DNA of 56,502 nucleotides from UBA2645 sp044360285 (GTDB lineage Bacteria > Pseudomonadota > Alphaproteobacteria > Rickettsiales > UBA1997), in the NCBI GenBank assembly GCA_044360285.1, contig JBIKKP010000004.1, positions 1 through 56,502 on the forward strand, read 5' to 3'. The notes beneath the pieces were generated by a model. It saw only the letters and a program-made list of their open reading frames with translations. It had not been told where the DNA came from and searched no databases. Shown piece after piece: positions 25,648 to 34,960 of the stretch. Within the stretch, counting starts at the first letter, position 1, and each line of letters starts with the position of its first letter. The position numbers were made by a program, and so were the translations under genes.

Positions 25648-26984
25648 GAGTTGATTGTGGCAATAATTTCGTCGGCAATTTTATTAATTTTTGCTTCGTC
25701 TTTTCCCTCAATCATCACGCGAATTAAATTTTCGGTGCCAGATTTTCTAACCAGCACGCGCCCATCAGCGGCAAGCTCGCGCGATTTTTCTTCGATGAAT
25801 TTTTTTACCTTTTCATCTTCAAGCGGATTTTTTTTCGCTGCATCAAAACGTGTATTTTTTAAAACTTGCGGAAATAGCTCAAATAAGTTCGTTGCTTCGC
25901 TCGCTGGTTTTTTATTATCGCAAATAACTGCCAAAACCTGCAGTGCGGCAACAAGTCCATCACCTGTTGTTGAATAGTTCGACAACACAATATGCCCAGA
26001 TTGTTCGCCGCCAAAATTATAGCCGTTTTTGCGCATTTCTTCGAGCACATAACGGTCACCCACTTGCGTGCGCACGGTGGAAACGCCAAAATAATTTAGA
26101 TAATTTTCCAACGCCAAATTTGACATTTGCGTGATCACCACCGTGTCTTTTTCAAGATCACCTTGGTCGTGCAATTTTTCGGCAATCAAGGCAATTAGCT
26201 TATCGCCAGCAACAACTTGGCCTTTTTCGTCAACAATTGCCAAACGATCAGCATCGCCATCTAAAGCAATTCCAATATCAGCCTTAACCTCAAGAACCTT
26301 GGCGCAGAGCGCTTCAAGGTGAGTTGAGCCGCATTTTTCATTAATGTTAAAACCGTCAGGATTGGTGCCAATTTCAATTACTTCCGCACCAAGCTCCCAG
26401 AAAATTTTTGGCGCGATGCTGTAAGAAGCGCCGTTGGCGCAATCAACGACGATTTTTAAGCCATTCAAATTTTTATCTTTCGGGAAAGAATTTTTAACGA
26501 ATTCGATGTAGCGATTTGCCGCGTCATCAAGTCTTTTTACACGACCAAGATTTTGCGGCGAAGCCAAGAAAGGCGTGATGTCGCCATCAATTAGCTGCTC
26601 AATTTCTTTTTCCAATTCGTCGCTTAATTTATGCCCGTCGCGCTTGAAAATTTTTATGCCATTATCGTGATAAGGATTGTGCGAAGCCGAGATCATAATT
26701 CCAATGTCAGCACGCATTGACTTAGTCAGCATCGACACTGCCGGAGTTGGAACCGGTCCAACCAAAAACACGTCCATGCCAACAGCTGCAAGCCCAGCGG
26801 TGAGGGCGGGTTCAACAACATAACCAGAAAGGCGCGTGTCTTTTCCAATCACCACACGATGGCGATGATTGCCGTCAGTAAATTTTGCGCCCACAGCCAT
26901 GCCAACTTTAAGCGCAATTTCCGCTGTCATTGGAAATTTATTCGCCGTGCCGCGAATTCCGTCTGTTCCGAAGTATTTTTTCAT
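25644..26984 (-). CDS. glmM: Phosphoglucosamine mutase
   Basis: Converts glucosamine-6-phosphate to glucosamine-1-phosphate on the way to UDP-GlcNAc for peptidoglycan and LPS. The phosphoserine is Ser101 in ISASHNPYHDNG. The Mg-binding loop is ALDGDADRLAIVD, the sugar loop GGEQSGHI and the phosphate-binding loop VRKSGTENLIRVMIEG. The 446 residues are full length. It starts after a 243-base gap that contains several hairpins downstream of alaS', so it probably has its own promoter. Confidence 0.97.
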   Translation of the reverse strand: MKKYFGTDGIRGTANKFPMTAEIALKVGMAVGAKFTDGNHRHRVVIGKDTRLSGYVVEPALTAGLAAVGMDVFLVGPVPTPAVSMLTKSMRADIGIMISASHNPYHDNGIKIFKRDGHKLSDELEKEIEQLIDGDITPFLASPQNLGRVKRLDDAANRYIEFVKNSFPKDKNLNGLKIVVDCANGASYSIAPKIFWELGAEVIEIGTNPDGFNINEKCGSTHLEALCAKVLEVKADIGIALDGDADRLAIVDEKGQVVAGDKLIALIAEKLHDQGDLEKDTVVITQMSNLALENYLNYFGVSTVRTQVGDRYVLEEMRKNGYNFGGEQSGHIVLSNYSTTGDGLVAALQVLAVICDNKKPASEATNLFELFPQVLKNTRFDAAKKNPLEDEKVKKFIEEKSRELAADGRVLVRKSGTENLIRVMIEGKDEAKINKIADEIIATINS

Positions 26985-27027
26985 GTAAAAATTTCTGTGA
27001 AATTTTTAGGTTATTAGGAATTGCTAC

Positions 27028-27187
27028 GCGCGAAGTAAATTCGCGCATCCGCAATAAAATTTTATTTTTTTGTGCTAGGAGTGATTGCATACTGTTGCAA
27101 ACATCCGCTCAGGCGGCATTTGTAATGCCGCCTGGACGTTCATGCAAATTTCAAACTCCAAACTTGTGAAAAGTTTAGTATGAACGT
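27028..27187. other. Cluster of three hairpins between alaS' and glmM
   Basis: Three inverted repeats lie in the 243-base gap. (1) GCGCGAA/TTCGCGC separated by 5 bases, near 27028-27046. (2) A perfect 10-bp stem AGGCGGCATT/AATGCCGCCT with loop TGT at 27111-27133. (3) ACGTTCAT/ATGAACGT at 27136-27143 and 27180-27187, enclosing AAACTT/AAGTTT at 27060-27065 shifted by 100, that is 27160-27165 and 27171-27176. None is followed by a clean T-run on the minus strand. They could end the alaS' transcript or regulate glmM. Confidence 0.5.
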
Positions 27188-27227
27188 TTTGGATTTGAAT
27201 TAACAAACCCTGCCCAAGCAATCTGCG

Positions 27228-28973
27228 TTATTGCAGTAAGCTTTCTAAGTTGTGAATCGCCGTCGAAATCCCCGCAGCATTGGTTCCGCCGCCCATCGCT
27301 AAATCTTTTTTTCCGCCGCCGCCTTTTCCGCCAACTGCTTCGATTGCTGGAGCGATTAATTTTGCGGCGTCGAATTTGTTTTGCAGATCATTTGAAACCG
27401 CAACGCATACCGCAACTTTTTCGTCTTTTGTACCAAAAAGTGCGAAGATATGTGAGGTGCTAAATTCAGCGCGGCTTTTGAGTTCATTGGCAATTTCGCG
27501 TAAATCTTTTGCTTCAACTTCGTCAAAAGTTTTTGCCAGTAAATTAACCTCACCAATTTTGATTGAAGCAAGACCATCAAGGCTTGCGAGCAGAATTTCT
27601 TTTTTCAGCCGCTCAATTTCCTTGTCTTTTTTCTTTAATTGTTCAAAGAGTTTTAAGGCTTCTTTTTCACTTTCTTCTTGCTGCAAACGCAGTTCGTGAA
27701 ACACCCATTCTCCAGTTCTAGCAAATATCCTCCTTACTCCTGAGGCAACTCCGTACTCTGCACTTATTTTAAAAACACCGATATTGCCAGTCGCTTTAAC
27801 GTGCGTTCCGCCGCAAAGTTCAATTGATGGCGACATGGAAACAACGCGAACTTGCGCATCATATTTTTCGCCAAAAAGCGCTTCAGCGCCGCTTTCGCGG
27901 GCTTTTTCAATTGGCATTAATTTTGTTTCTACGGCAGAATTTTGGCGGATGTAAGAATTTACCAAATCCTCAACTTTCACAATTTCTTCTGCGCTCATGC
28001 CGCGGTTCAAGTTGAAATCGAAAGTGAATGAATCGACATCGACATTGGAACCTTTTTGTGAAACAGAATTGCCCAAAACTTCTTTCAGCGCCTTGTGCAT
28101 TAAATGTGTAGCCGAGTGATTGGCGGCGCGAGCAGCGCGGCTTTTAGCATCAACTTTTGCTTCAACTTCATCACCAACTCTTAGCTCTCCTGAAATTTCT
28201 TCAAAAAAATGGACGAATAAATTTCCGGCGAATTTTTTTGTTTCAGAAATTTTTGCAAATCCGCCTGCAGCAGCGATCTCGCCATCATCACCAACTTGAC
28301 CGCCGGAAGTTGCGTAAAATGGCGTTTGGTTGAGGATGATTGCTTTTTGTTTAGGAAGAATTTCAAGGATTTTTGCTTTGGCACTGAGCGCGTCGTAGCC
28401 AAGAAATTTCGTTTCACCGAATTTATCTTTGAGCTCAAAAAACAAATTATCTTGTGCCACCTCACCAGAGCCGGTCCAGCTTTTTCTGGCGCGCTCGCGC
28501 TGCGCTTCCATTTCAGTGTTGAAAGCCGCAACGTCGACTTCGAGATTTTTTTCTTTGAGAATATCTTGCGTTAAATCGAGTGGAAATCCGTAAGTGTCGT
28601 AAAGCTTGAAAGCGGCGGCTCCAGAGAAGATTTTATTTTTTGTTTGGGCGATTTCTTCGTCCAAAATTTTCAAACCTTTTTCTAGCGTTTCGCGAAATTT
28701 TTCTTCTTCATTTTTTAGCGTCTCAACAATCACGACGCGAGCTCTGGCCAGCTCTGGATAAGCGGCGCCCATTTCGGCAATCAGCGCATCCACAAGCCTA
28801 TACATCGACGCTTCTTTGGCGCCAAGTTTGTGCAGCTGGCGCATGGCGCGGCGCATGATGCGGCGAAGAACATAGCCACGTCCTTCATTGCTTGGCAAAA
28901 TGCCATCAGCGATTAAAAAAGACGAAGAACGAAGATGGTCGGCGATGATTTTGAGTTCAGGTTTTACAGTCAT
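27228..28973 (-). CDS. alaS: Alanyl-tRNA synthetase lacking the catalytic domain (C-terminal two thirds only)
   Basis: Intact 581-residue frame. MTVKPELK leads straight into the conserved IADHLRSSSFLIADGILPSNEGRGYVLRRI block, which lies near residue 285 of E. coli AlaRS (about 875 residues). Present in order: tRNA-recognition helices (about 5-130), the editing domain with zinc ligands His286/His290 (HSATH) and Cys387/His391 (CGGTH), a coiled coil (about 430-465), and the Gly-rich C-Ala domain (GGKGGGGKKDLAMGGGTN). Absent: the whole class II catalytic domain, motifs 1-3. The ATG overlaps the EamA stop (ATGA). It may be the beta part of a split AlaRS, a free-standing editing factor, or the product of a rearrangement. 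No catalytic half is found in this window. Confidence 0.9.
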   Translation of the reverse strand: MTVKPELKIIADHLRSSSFLIADGILPSNEGRGYVLRRIMRRAMRQLHKLGAKEASMYRLVDALIAEMGAAYPELARARVVIVETLKNEEEKFRETLEKGLKILDEEIAQTKNKIFSGAAAFKLYDTYGFPLDLTQDILKEKNLEVDVAAFNTEMEAQRERARKSWTGSGEVAQDNLFFELKDKFGETKFLGYDALSAKAKILEILPKQKAIILNQTPFYATSGGQVGDDGEIAAAGGFAKISETKKFAGNLFVHFFEEISGELRVGDEVEAKVDAKSRAARAANHSATHLMHKALKEVLGNSVSQKGSNVDVDSFTFDFNLNRGMSAEEIVKVEDLVNSYIRQNSAVETKLMPIEKARESGAEALFGEKYDAQVRVVSMSPSIELCGGTHVKATGNIGVFKISAEYGVASGVRRIFARTGEWVFHELRLQQEESEKEALKLFEQLKKKDKEIERLKKEILLASLDGLASIKIGEVNLLAKTFDEVEAKDLREIANELKSRAEFSTSHIFALFGTKDEKVAVCVAVSNDLQNKFDAAKLIAPAIEAVGGKGGGGKKDLAMGGGTNAAGISTAIHNLESLLQ

Positions 28974-29866
28974 TTGAAGAGGCGGAAATTTTTTGGCATG
29001 AATTCGATGACAAGCGCAGAAAGGATCATAAAAAATCCAACCGCGTTAAAAATGTTAAGCGAAAAATTTTCAAAATGCGCTGAAACCAGCAGTGCGATGG
29101 CTGGATAGACCAGCGCAGTGTAATTTGCTTTGGCGCTGCCGATTTTCTGGATAAGATAAAAAAGGCAAATGAAAGCAATCACTGTGGCAAAAATTATGAG
29201 GTAAAGCAGCGAGAAGACGTATTGCGCAGAAAAATCAAAGGCAAATTTGTTGCCGCGCGCAAGGTTGATGAGCAAAAGATAAAGGCTGCCAAAGCCCGAG
29301 CCGTAAGCAATTGTGGTGTAAAGTGGTGTGGAATTTATTCTTTTATTTTTTCCAACCAAAACATTCCCGGTTGAAAAAATTACCATCATGGTCAGCGACA
29401 AAGCAAAGCCAGTCAAGGTTTGCGCGGTGTTGAGTTTTTGCGAAAAATCGATTGTTGGCAAAATAAAAAATCCCAAACCAATAAAGCCAATTAAGCTGCT
29501 TAGTAAAACTTTTTTCTCGATTTTTCTGCCGTCAACAAAGCTTGAAATTATTTCAGAAGTGATAATTGAAAGGCTGAAGGTGACAGCAACCACACCGCTT
29601 GGCAGCATTTTTACGGCGTAATAACCAATCAAGAAATTGAGGCAAAAATTGCTCAGGCCAATTGCCGCAAAATAAGGAATTTCTTTTTTGCGCAAAACCA
29701 AACGCTGCTTAGCAATTACGCATAAAGCAAACATGGCAAGCGAGCTCAAAGCGAAGCGATAAAAAACAGAAATTTCGCCGGGCAAAAATGAATCAGCTTG
29801 CAGCTTCATGGCAAACCAGCTGAAGCTCCAAACCAACGACATTCCAATGAAGGCAATGGTGGTCAT
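28970..29866 (-). CDS. DMT-family transporter (EamA domain)
   Basis: A ten-helix inner-membrane protein of 298 residues with two EamA repeats. The first opens with MTTIAFIGMSLVWSFSWFAMKLQAD and includes the typical ALPSGVVAVTFSLSIITSEI-type stretch; the second covers about 150-290. EamA proteins export small metabolites such as amino acids. The substrate is unknown. Placement is odd: it sits between rnj (16-base gap) and the headless alaS frame (4-base overlap), exactly where the missing AlaRS catalytic domain would be expected. Confidence 0.9.
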   Translation of the reverse strand: MTTIAFIGMSLVWSFSWFAMKLQADSFLPGEISVFYRFALSSLAMFALCVIAKQRLVLRKKEIPYFAAIGLSNFCLNFLIGYYAVKMLPSGVVAVTFSLSIITSEIISSFVDGRKIEKKVLLSSLIGFIGLGFFILPTIDFSQKLNTAQTLTGFALSLTMMVIFSTGNVLVGKNKRINSTPLYTTIAYGSGFGSLYLLLINLARGNKFAFDFSAQYVFSLLYLIIFATVIAFICLFYLIQKIGSAKANYTALVYPAIALLVSAHFENFSLNIFNAVGFFMILSALVIEFMPKNFRLFK

Positions 29867-29882
29867 AGGAATGTTTTATGCG

Positions 29883-31625
29883 TTAGATGATGTGAACGGC
29901 GATTTCCACAGCAGGTCTTTTGCCCATCAAGTCTTCGAAGATTTTTAGCAATTTCGAGCGCAGGCCTTTTTCAATTTCAGCAGCAACTTTTGAATCGTTG
30001 AATTTTTTTCCTTTCTTTTTCTTCTTCAAAAAAGACAGGCCGAAACCGCCGCCAAGGCCAAGTTCCTTCGCTTTATTTTTGAGGAAAAATTCGATTTCTT
30101 TGTGAAGTAAATCCTCTGCATCTTCGTCATTACGAAGGTCATAGGAACCAACAGAGACAATGCGTGGAGACGATAAAATTTTGAGCGATTCATCCACCAC
30201 AAGCGAGATATTGATGATCCCCGCAAATTGTAGTTTTTTGCGTTCGCGAATCACTTCGCCTTGCAAGTCAAGCAGCTGTTTTCCGTCAACGCCGAAATAG
30301 CCGCTTTTAACGAAGCCAACTTTTTCACAAGCACCAAGATTGTCGCGATCAATTCGAACAGCCATGCCATTTTCAATTTGGATGGTGCGAGCAACTCCGC
30401 ATTCGCGCGCAAGTTCGGTGTGAGCTTTTGTGTGCAAAAATTCGCCGTGAACTGGAATGGCAATTTTTGGTCGCGCCAACGCATACATTTCGCGCAACTC
30501 ATCTTGTGACGGGTGGCCAGAAACGTGCACGAAGTGATCTTTTTCAGTCATCACATCGATTTGTTTTTTGGCGAGCTCATCAAAAAGTTCGAAAATTTTC
30601 TTCTCATTTCCTGGGATAATTTTTGATGAAAAAATCATCAAATCACCTTTGGTAAAACGAATTGACGGATGCATGTCGGTTGCAATTTTGCGCGCTGCCG
30701 CCATTGGCTCTCCTTGGCATCCCGTGGCAATTACTAGAACTTCGTTTTTGTTATAAAATTTCATTTCGCGATCGGAAATGAAGTCAAAATTTTCTGTGAA
30801 ATATCCACTTTTTCTGCCCACTTCATGAAGGCGGTGTAGCGAGAATCCAGCTAACACAACCTTACGCCCAACTTCTTTGGCGATGCGCGCAATTGTGTGA
30901 ACGCGGGCGATATTTGAAGCGAAAGTTGTGACACCAACCAGACCTTGACGTCCGGCAATTAAGGCTTTGAGCGATTTGTATAAATCACCTTCTGAAGAAG
31001 AGTGGCCTTCAGATAGGGCGTTTGTTGAGTCGCAAATGACCGCATCAATTTCTCCAAGGTCCCCATATTTGCGAATAAGGTCTTTTTCTGACACATTTCC
31101 AATAACTGGGTCTGGATCAAATTTCCAATCCCCAGTGTGAAGTACGTTGGCTTTTGGAGTGCGAATCATCAGTGCCTGCATCTCGGGAACTGAGTGCGTT
31201 AGTCCGATAAATTCGATGTCAAATGGAGAAAGTTTGAGCCTGGAATCGCCGCTGATGATGTTGATTGGCACTTCGCGATCCATTTTATATTCAGCAAGTT
31301 TTGTACGCAGAAAATGCGCGCCGAAATTTGTGGCATAAATTGGAACCTCAAGTTCCTTCCACAAATGCTGCACGGCGCCCATGTGATCTTCGTGGATATG
31401 GGTCAAGACTATGCCAACGAGGTTGTGGCGATTGGCTTTAATGAAGGAGATATCTGGCGTCATCATGTCTACACCAGGGACGTTGTAAGCGAAACCAACG
31501 CCGCAATCAACCATCAGCCATTTACCGTTATAGTGGTATAAATTGAGGTTCATGCCAATTTCGTTCGCGCCACCTAAGGGCAGAAACAGCAAGTCTTGAC
31601 GGTGTTTTTGTAAATTTAGATTCAT
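29883..31625 (-). CDS. rnj: Ribonuclease J
   Basis: A metallo-beta-lactamase/beta-CASP nuclease with endo- and 5'-3' exonuclease activity on RNA. The chosen start is ATG 31625 (MNLNLQKHRQDLLFLPLGGANEIGMN), 7 bases after the fadE stop; the frame extends 15 codons into fadE. The metal-binding motif HIHEDH lies at 76-81. The beta-CASP region includes CDSTNALSEGHSSSE, ATGCQGEPMAA and HVSGHPSQDEL, followed by a C-terminal domain. The 580 residues are full length. RNase J occurs in many alphaproteobacteria. Confidence 0.95.
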   Translation of the reverse strand: MNLNLQKHRQDLLFLPLGGANEIGMNLNLYHYNGKWLMVDCGVGFAYNVPGVDMMTPDISFIKANRHNLVGIVLTHIHEDHMGAVQHLWKELEVPIYATNFGAHFLRTKLAEYKMDREVPINIISGDSRLKLSPFDIEFIGLTHSVPEMQALMIRTPKANVLHTGDWKFDPDPVIGNVSEKDLIRKYGDLGEIDAVICDSTNALSEGHSSSEGDLYKSLKALIAGRQGLVGVTTFASNIARVHTIARIAKEVGRKVVLAGFSLHRLHEVGRKSGYFTENFDFISDREMKFYNKNEVLVIATGCQGEPMAAARKIATDMHPSIRFTKGDLMIFSSKIIPGNEKKIFELFDELAKKQIDVMTEKDHFVHVSGHPSQDELREMYALARPKIAIPVHGEFLHTKAHTELARECGVARTIQIENGMAVRIDRDNLGACEKVGFVKSGYFGVDGKQLLDLQGEVIRERKKLQFAGIINISLVVDESLKILSSPRIVSVGSYDLRNDEDAEDLLHKEIEFFLKNKAKELGLGGGFGLSFLKKKKKGKKFNDSKVAAEIEKGLRSKLLKIFEDLMGKRPAVEIAVHII

Positions 31626-31632
31626 CGTTTGT

Positions 31633-34077
31633 TTATATTTTTTTATAGTCCTCAAGGCTATATTCATCAACCTGCATCGCGTCTAGAACTTCTGTGGCAG
31701 CGGTTTGAAGCTGCTGTTTTTCTTCGAGATTAATTACTGATTTTGTAAAAGCTTCTTCGATCAAATTTTCCACTCTTTCGCGTGGAAGTAGTCTGGTCTT
31801 GATTGCATCCTTGATTTTGTCCCGTGCTTTTTGCGCTTTCTCTTGTAAAAGCAAAGCATTTTCTAGGCGGCCCAAATTGTCGGTTTTGTCGCGTGAAATG
31901 TAAATTCCGTTGGTGAGTTCGTCGCGAAGTTCAGAATTTTTGATGAAATTTTTCACAACTTTATGACCCAAGGCATCACTGGCTGGACATACGAAGGCAT
32001 TGATCCGCGCCCAGATTGCAAAAGGAAATAAAATGAATCTTCCAAGGCCTGGAAAGATGTTTTGATAAAGTCCTTCAAGAGCAATTTGCGCTTTACCCAG
32101 CTGCTCTTTTAGGGCGTGAATAGCAATTGCTTCTTCATCTTTTTTGCAGCCATTATCTTGGAATCGCTTCAAGATACAGGTGCTTAAATACATCGCTGAA
32201 AGCACATCACCAAAACGTCCGTTGATTTTTTCCATACGTTTCAAATTGCCGCCAAAGCGCGCTAAAGCGAAGTCGGCAAGTAAAGCAAAAGTTGCAGAGC
32301 ACCAAGAAATTTTTCGCTCATAAGTTGCTACAAGCCCTGATTCTAAAGGTTTGTGTAAATGTCCGCGAGTAAGTGAAAGGAAAATTGAGCGCGCCAGATT
32401 GCTGAATAAATGGCCAACATGGGCGAAAAATGCCGAGTCGAAGGCTTTTGCATCATTTTTTTCAAGCGCAGAAATTTCTTTGTAAGCGTAAGGATGACAC
32501 ATGATTGCGCCTTGTCCGAAGTGGATCAGGCTTCGTGTCATAATGTTTGCGCCTTCAACTGTAATTGAAATTGGCGTCGAAAAATAAGCGTTAGCAAGAA
32601 GGTTGCGTGGCCCGCGGATGATGGCGCGGCCACCCAAAATATCCATGCCGTCATTGATATTTTGGCGAAACATTTCGGTGGCGTGATATTTGGCAATTGC
32701 CGTGATTACCGCCGGTTTTGCACCAGAATCAACTGAGCCGGCAGTGAAGCGGCGCATAGCATCAAGAGCATAAGTGCGCGAAGCGATGCGGGCCAAAACT
32801 TCTTCAATTCCTTCAAATTTTCCAACAGCAGTGCCAAATTGTTCGCGTAAGGCGCTGTAGGCGCTAACTGCGCGAGCAACCATTTTTGAGCCGCCGCTTG
32901 AAGTTGATGGAAGCGAAATTCCGCGGCCTGCCGCAAGGCATTCCATCAGCATTTTCCAGCCTTTGCCAAGGCCTGCCTCAGCGCCAATTATTGCATCAAG
33001 ACCAATAACAACGTCTTTACCGTTAAGTGGAGAATTCACGAATGGTGTGGCAAGTGGATCATGTCTGCGGCCTTGAATGACGCCAGGAGTTGTGTTTGGA
33101 ATTAGTGCGCAAGTAATACCAACATCTTCGTTTTGGAAGAGAAGTTTTTGCGGATCACGCAGTTGAAAAGCCACGCCAATTACGGTTGCATAGGCACCAA
33201 GCGTTATGTAGCGTTTATTCCAATTTAGACGAATTTTGATGTCGCCTTTATGGTCTTTGAAGAGTTCGCCGTTAGAAACAATCGAGGTGGCGTCTGAGCC
33301 AGCTGTGGGTTCGGTGAGCGCAAAGCAAGGAAGTTCGCGGCCGTCAGCAAGGCGAGGGAGGTAATAATTTTGTTGGTCTTTAGTTCCATAGTGAAGCAGC
33401 AATTCCGCAGGTCCAAGCGAGTTTGGAACCATGGCAGTAATTGCCAAAGGAACCGAGCGCGAAGAAAGTTTTTCGATGATACAGCTGTGGGCGAAGGCTG
33501 AAAATCCAAGGCCGCCAAACTCTTTTGGAATTATGATTCCGAAGAATTTTTTCTTGCGCAAAAATTCCCAAACATTTTCAGGAAGGTCACGAAGGCGCTG
33601 AACATCATAGTCTACGCAAATTTTACAAAGTTCTTCAGTTTCGTTATCCAAGAAATTTTTTTCTTCGACGCTGAGTTTTGGATATTTCTCGGCGAAGATT
33701 TTTTTGAAATTTGGATTGCCCGAAAAAAGCTCGCCATCAACCCAGATAGTGCCCGAGGTCAAAGCAATTTTTTCGGTTTCAGAAATTTTTGGCAGCAGTC
33801 CCAGTTTTTTAATTAAGAGAATTAACGGCTTTGAAATGAGGTGAGTGCGAAGCTGTGGAAGTCCAAAAATAGAAGCGATGATGGCGTAAGTGATCCAAAA
33901 ATTTTCGCTTGGATTTAGTTTTAAAAAATATGCAGCAAAGAGAAGAAGATGCGCGTAAAGAGGAAATTTTTTATAGGCAAAAAAGAGGAAGAAAGTAGCA
34001 ACTATGAGTCCAAAACAAGGAATTTGGTTTAGGAAAAAAATTACTTGTTCAAGCGAAGAGAAGGTTTCGTTTTGCAT
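31633..34077 (-). CDS. fadE: Acyl-CoA dehydrogenase FadE
   Basis: The first beta-oxidation step, FAD-dependent dehydrogenation of acyl-CoA. At 814 residues it has the large FadE architecture. N-terminal hydrophobic helices (about 10-50) probably attach it to the membrane. The acyl-CoA dehydrogenase core follows (LPRLADGRELPCFALTEPTAGSDATSI, GRGISLPSTSSGGSKM, AIRGPRNLLANAYF), then a DUF1974-type C-terminal region with SDALGHKVV. It lies between glyQ (28-base gap) and rnj. No other beta-oxidation gene is in the window. Confidence 0.93.
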   Translation of the reverse strand: MQNETFSSLEQVIFFLNQIPCFGLIVATFFLFFAYKKFPLYAHLLLFAAYFLKLNPSENFWITYAIIASIFGLPQLRTHLISKPLILLIKKLGLLPKISETEKIALTSGTIWVDGELFSGNPNFKKIFAEKYPKLSVEEKNFLDNETEELCKICVDYDVQRLRDLPENVWEFLRKKKFFGIIIPKEFGGLGFSAFAHSCIIEKLSSRSVPLAITAMVPNSLGPAELLLHYGTKDQQNYYLPRLADGRELPCFALTEPTAGSDATSIVSNGELFKDHKGDIKIRLNWNKRYITLGAYATVIGVAFQLRDPQKLLFQNEDVGITCALIPNTTPGVIQGRRHDPLATPFVNSPLNGKDVVIGLDAIIGAEAGLGKGWKMLMECLAAGRGISLPSTSSGGSKMVARAVSAYSALREQFGTAVGKFEGIEEVLARIASRTYALDAMRRFTAGSVDSGAKPAVITAIAKYHATEMFRQNINDGMDILGGRAIIRGPRNLLANAYFSTPISITVEGANIMTRSLIHFGQGAIMCHPYAYKEISALEKNDAKAFDSAFFAHVGHLFSNLARSIFLSLTRGHLHKPLESGLVATYERKISWCSATFALLADFALARFGGNLKRMEKINGRFGDVLSAMYLSTCILKRFQDNGCKKDEEAIAIHALKEQLGKAQIALEGLYQNIFPGLGRFILFPFAIWARINAFVCPASDALGHKVVKNFIKNSELRDELTNGIYISRDKTDNLGRLENALLLQEKAQKARDKIKDAIKTRLLPRERVENLIEEAFTKSVINLEEKQQLQTAATEVLDAMQVDEYSLEDYKKI

Positions 34078-34105
34078 ATTTTTTTATATTTATTAGGGTA
34101 AATTA

Positions 34106-34960
34106 TTATTGCGTCGCAACCAGCTCGCAAGCTGCTTTGACTAGATTTCGAACACGACCGATGTAAGAGGCGCGCTCGTTGACCGAGATTGCGCCGCGTG
34201 CATCAAGTAAATTAAGTAAATGACTGGCTTTAAGTGCTTGTTCGTAAGCAGGAATTGCCAATTTTTTTTCGGATAAAATTTGCGATTGTGCTTCGCATTC
34301 AGCGAAATTTTTAAGCAAAATTTTTACGTCGGAAGCCTCAAGAATGAAGGATGAATTCTCGATTTCGCTTTGTTTAAAAACGTCGCTGTAAGTAATTTTT
34401 TCGTTGCCGTCTTTTCCGTTCCAATTAATGTCAAAAATTGATTCAACGCCTTGAATATGCATGGCGATGCGCTCAAGGCCGTAAGTGATTTCGCCAGAAA
34501 TTAGGTCGCAAGAAATTCCACCAACTTGTTGCATGTAAGTGAATTGTGAAATTTCCATGCCGTTGAACCAAATCTCCCAGCCCAGGCCAGAAGCGCCAAC
34601 CGATGGATTTTCCCAATCATCTTCGACAAAACGAACGTCATTTTCTTTGGTGTTAAGACCAATCAAATCAAGGCTTTGTAAATATAGGTCTTTGATATTT
34701 TTTGGCGCTGGTTTGAGTAAAACCTGAAATTGGTAGTAGTGGCTCAAGCGGTTTGGATTTTGTGCAAATCTTGCATCTGTTGGCCTGCGGCATGGTTGAA
34801 CATAAGCGGCTTTCCACGGTTTTTTGCCAAGAGCGCGCAAAACGGTTGCGGGGTGAAGGGTTCCAGCACCGACCTCTAAATCAATTGGCTGTAAGATTGC
34901 ACAACCTTGCTTTGCCCAAAATTCTTGAAGCTGAAAAATAATTTGCTGAAAAGATTTCAT
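34106..34960 (-). CDS. glyQ: Glycyl-tRNA synthetase alpha subunit
   Basis: The catalytic alpha chain of the bacterial alpha2beta2 GlyRS. The 284 residues contain EFWAKQGCAILQPIDLEVGAGTLHPATVLRALG, the block ending QPCRRPTDARF, the GASGLGWEIWFNGMEISQFTYMQQ region, and ARGAISVNERASYIGRVR at the C-terminus. The glyS beta-chain gene, normally directly downstream and required for tRNA binding, is absent; fadE follows instead. The start follows the erpA stop without a gap. Confidence 0.96.
   Translation of the reverse strand: MKSFQQIIFQLQEFWAKQGCAILQPIDLEVGAGTLHPATVLRALGKKPWKAAYVQPCRRPTDARFAQNPNRLSHYYQFQVLLKPAPKNIKDLYLQSLDLIGLNTKENDVRFVEDDWENPSVGASGLGWEIWFNGMEISQFTYMQQVGGISCDLISGEITYGLERIAMHIQGVESIFDINWNGKDGNEKITYSDVFKQSEIENSSFILEASDVKILLKNFAECEAQSQILSEKKLAIPAYEQALKASHLLNLLDARGAISVNERASYIGRVRNLVKAACELVATQ

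Noticed and set aside
27228..28973. alaS' as an AlaX-type free-standing editing protein family member
   Set aside because: It also has the tRNA-recognition helices and the C-Ala domain, so it derives from full AlaRS; a trans-editing role remains possible as a function.
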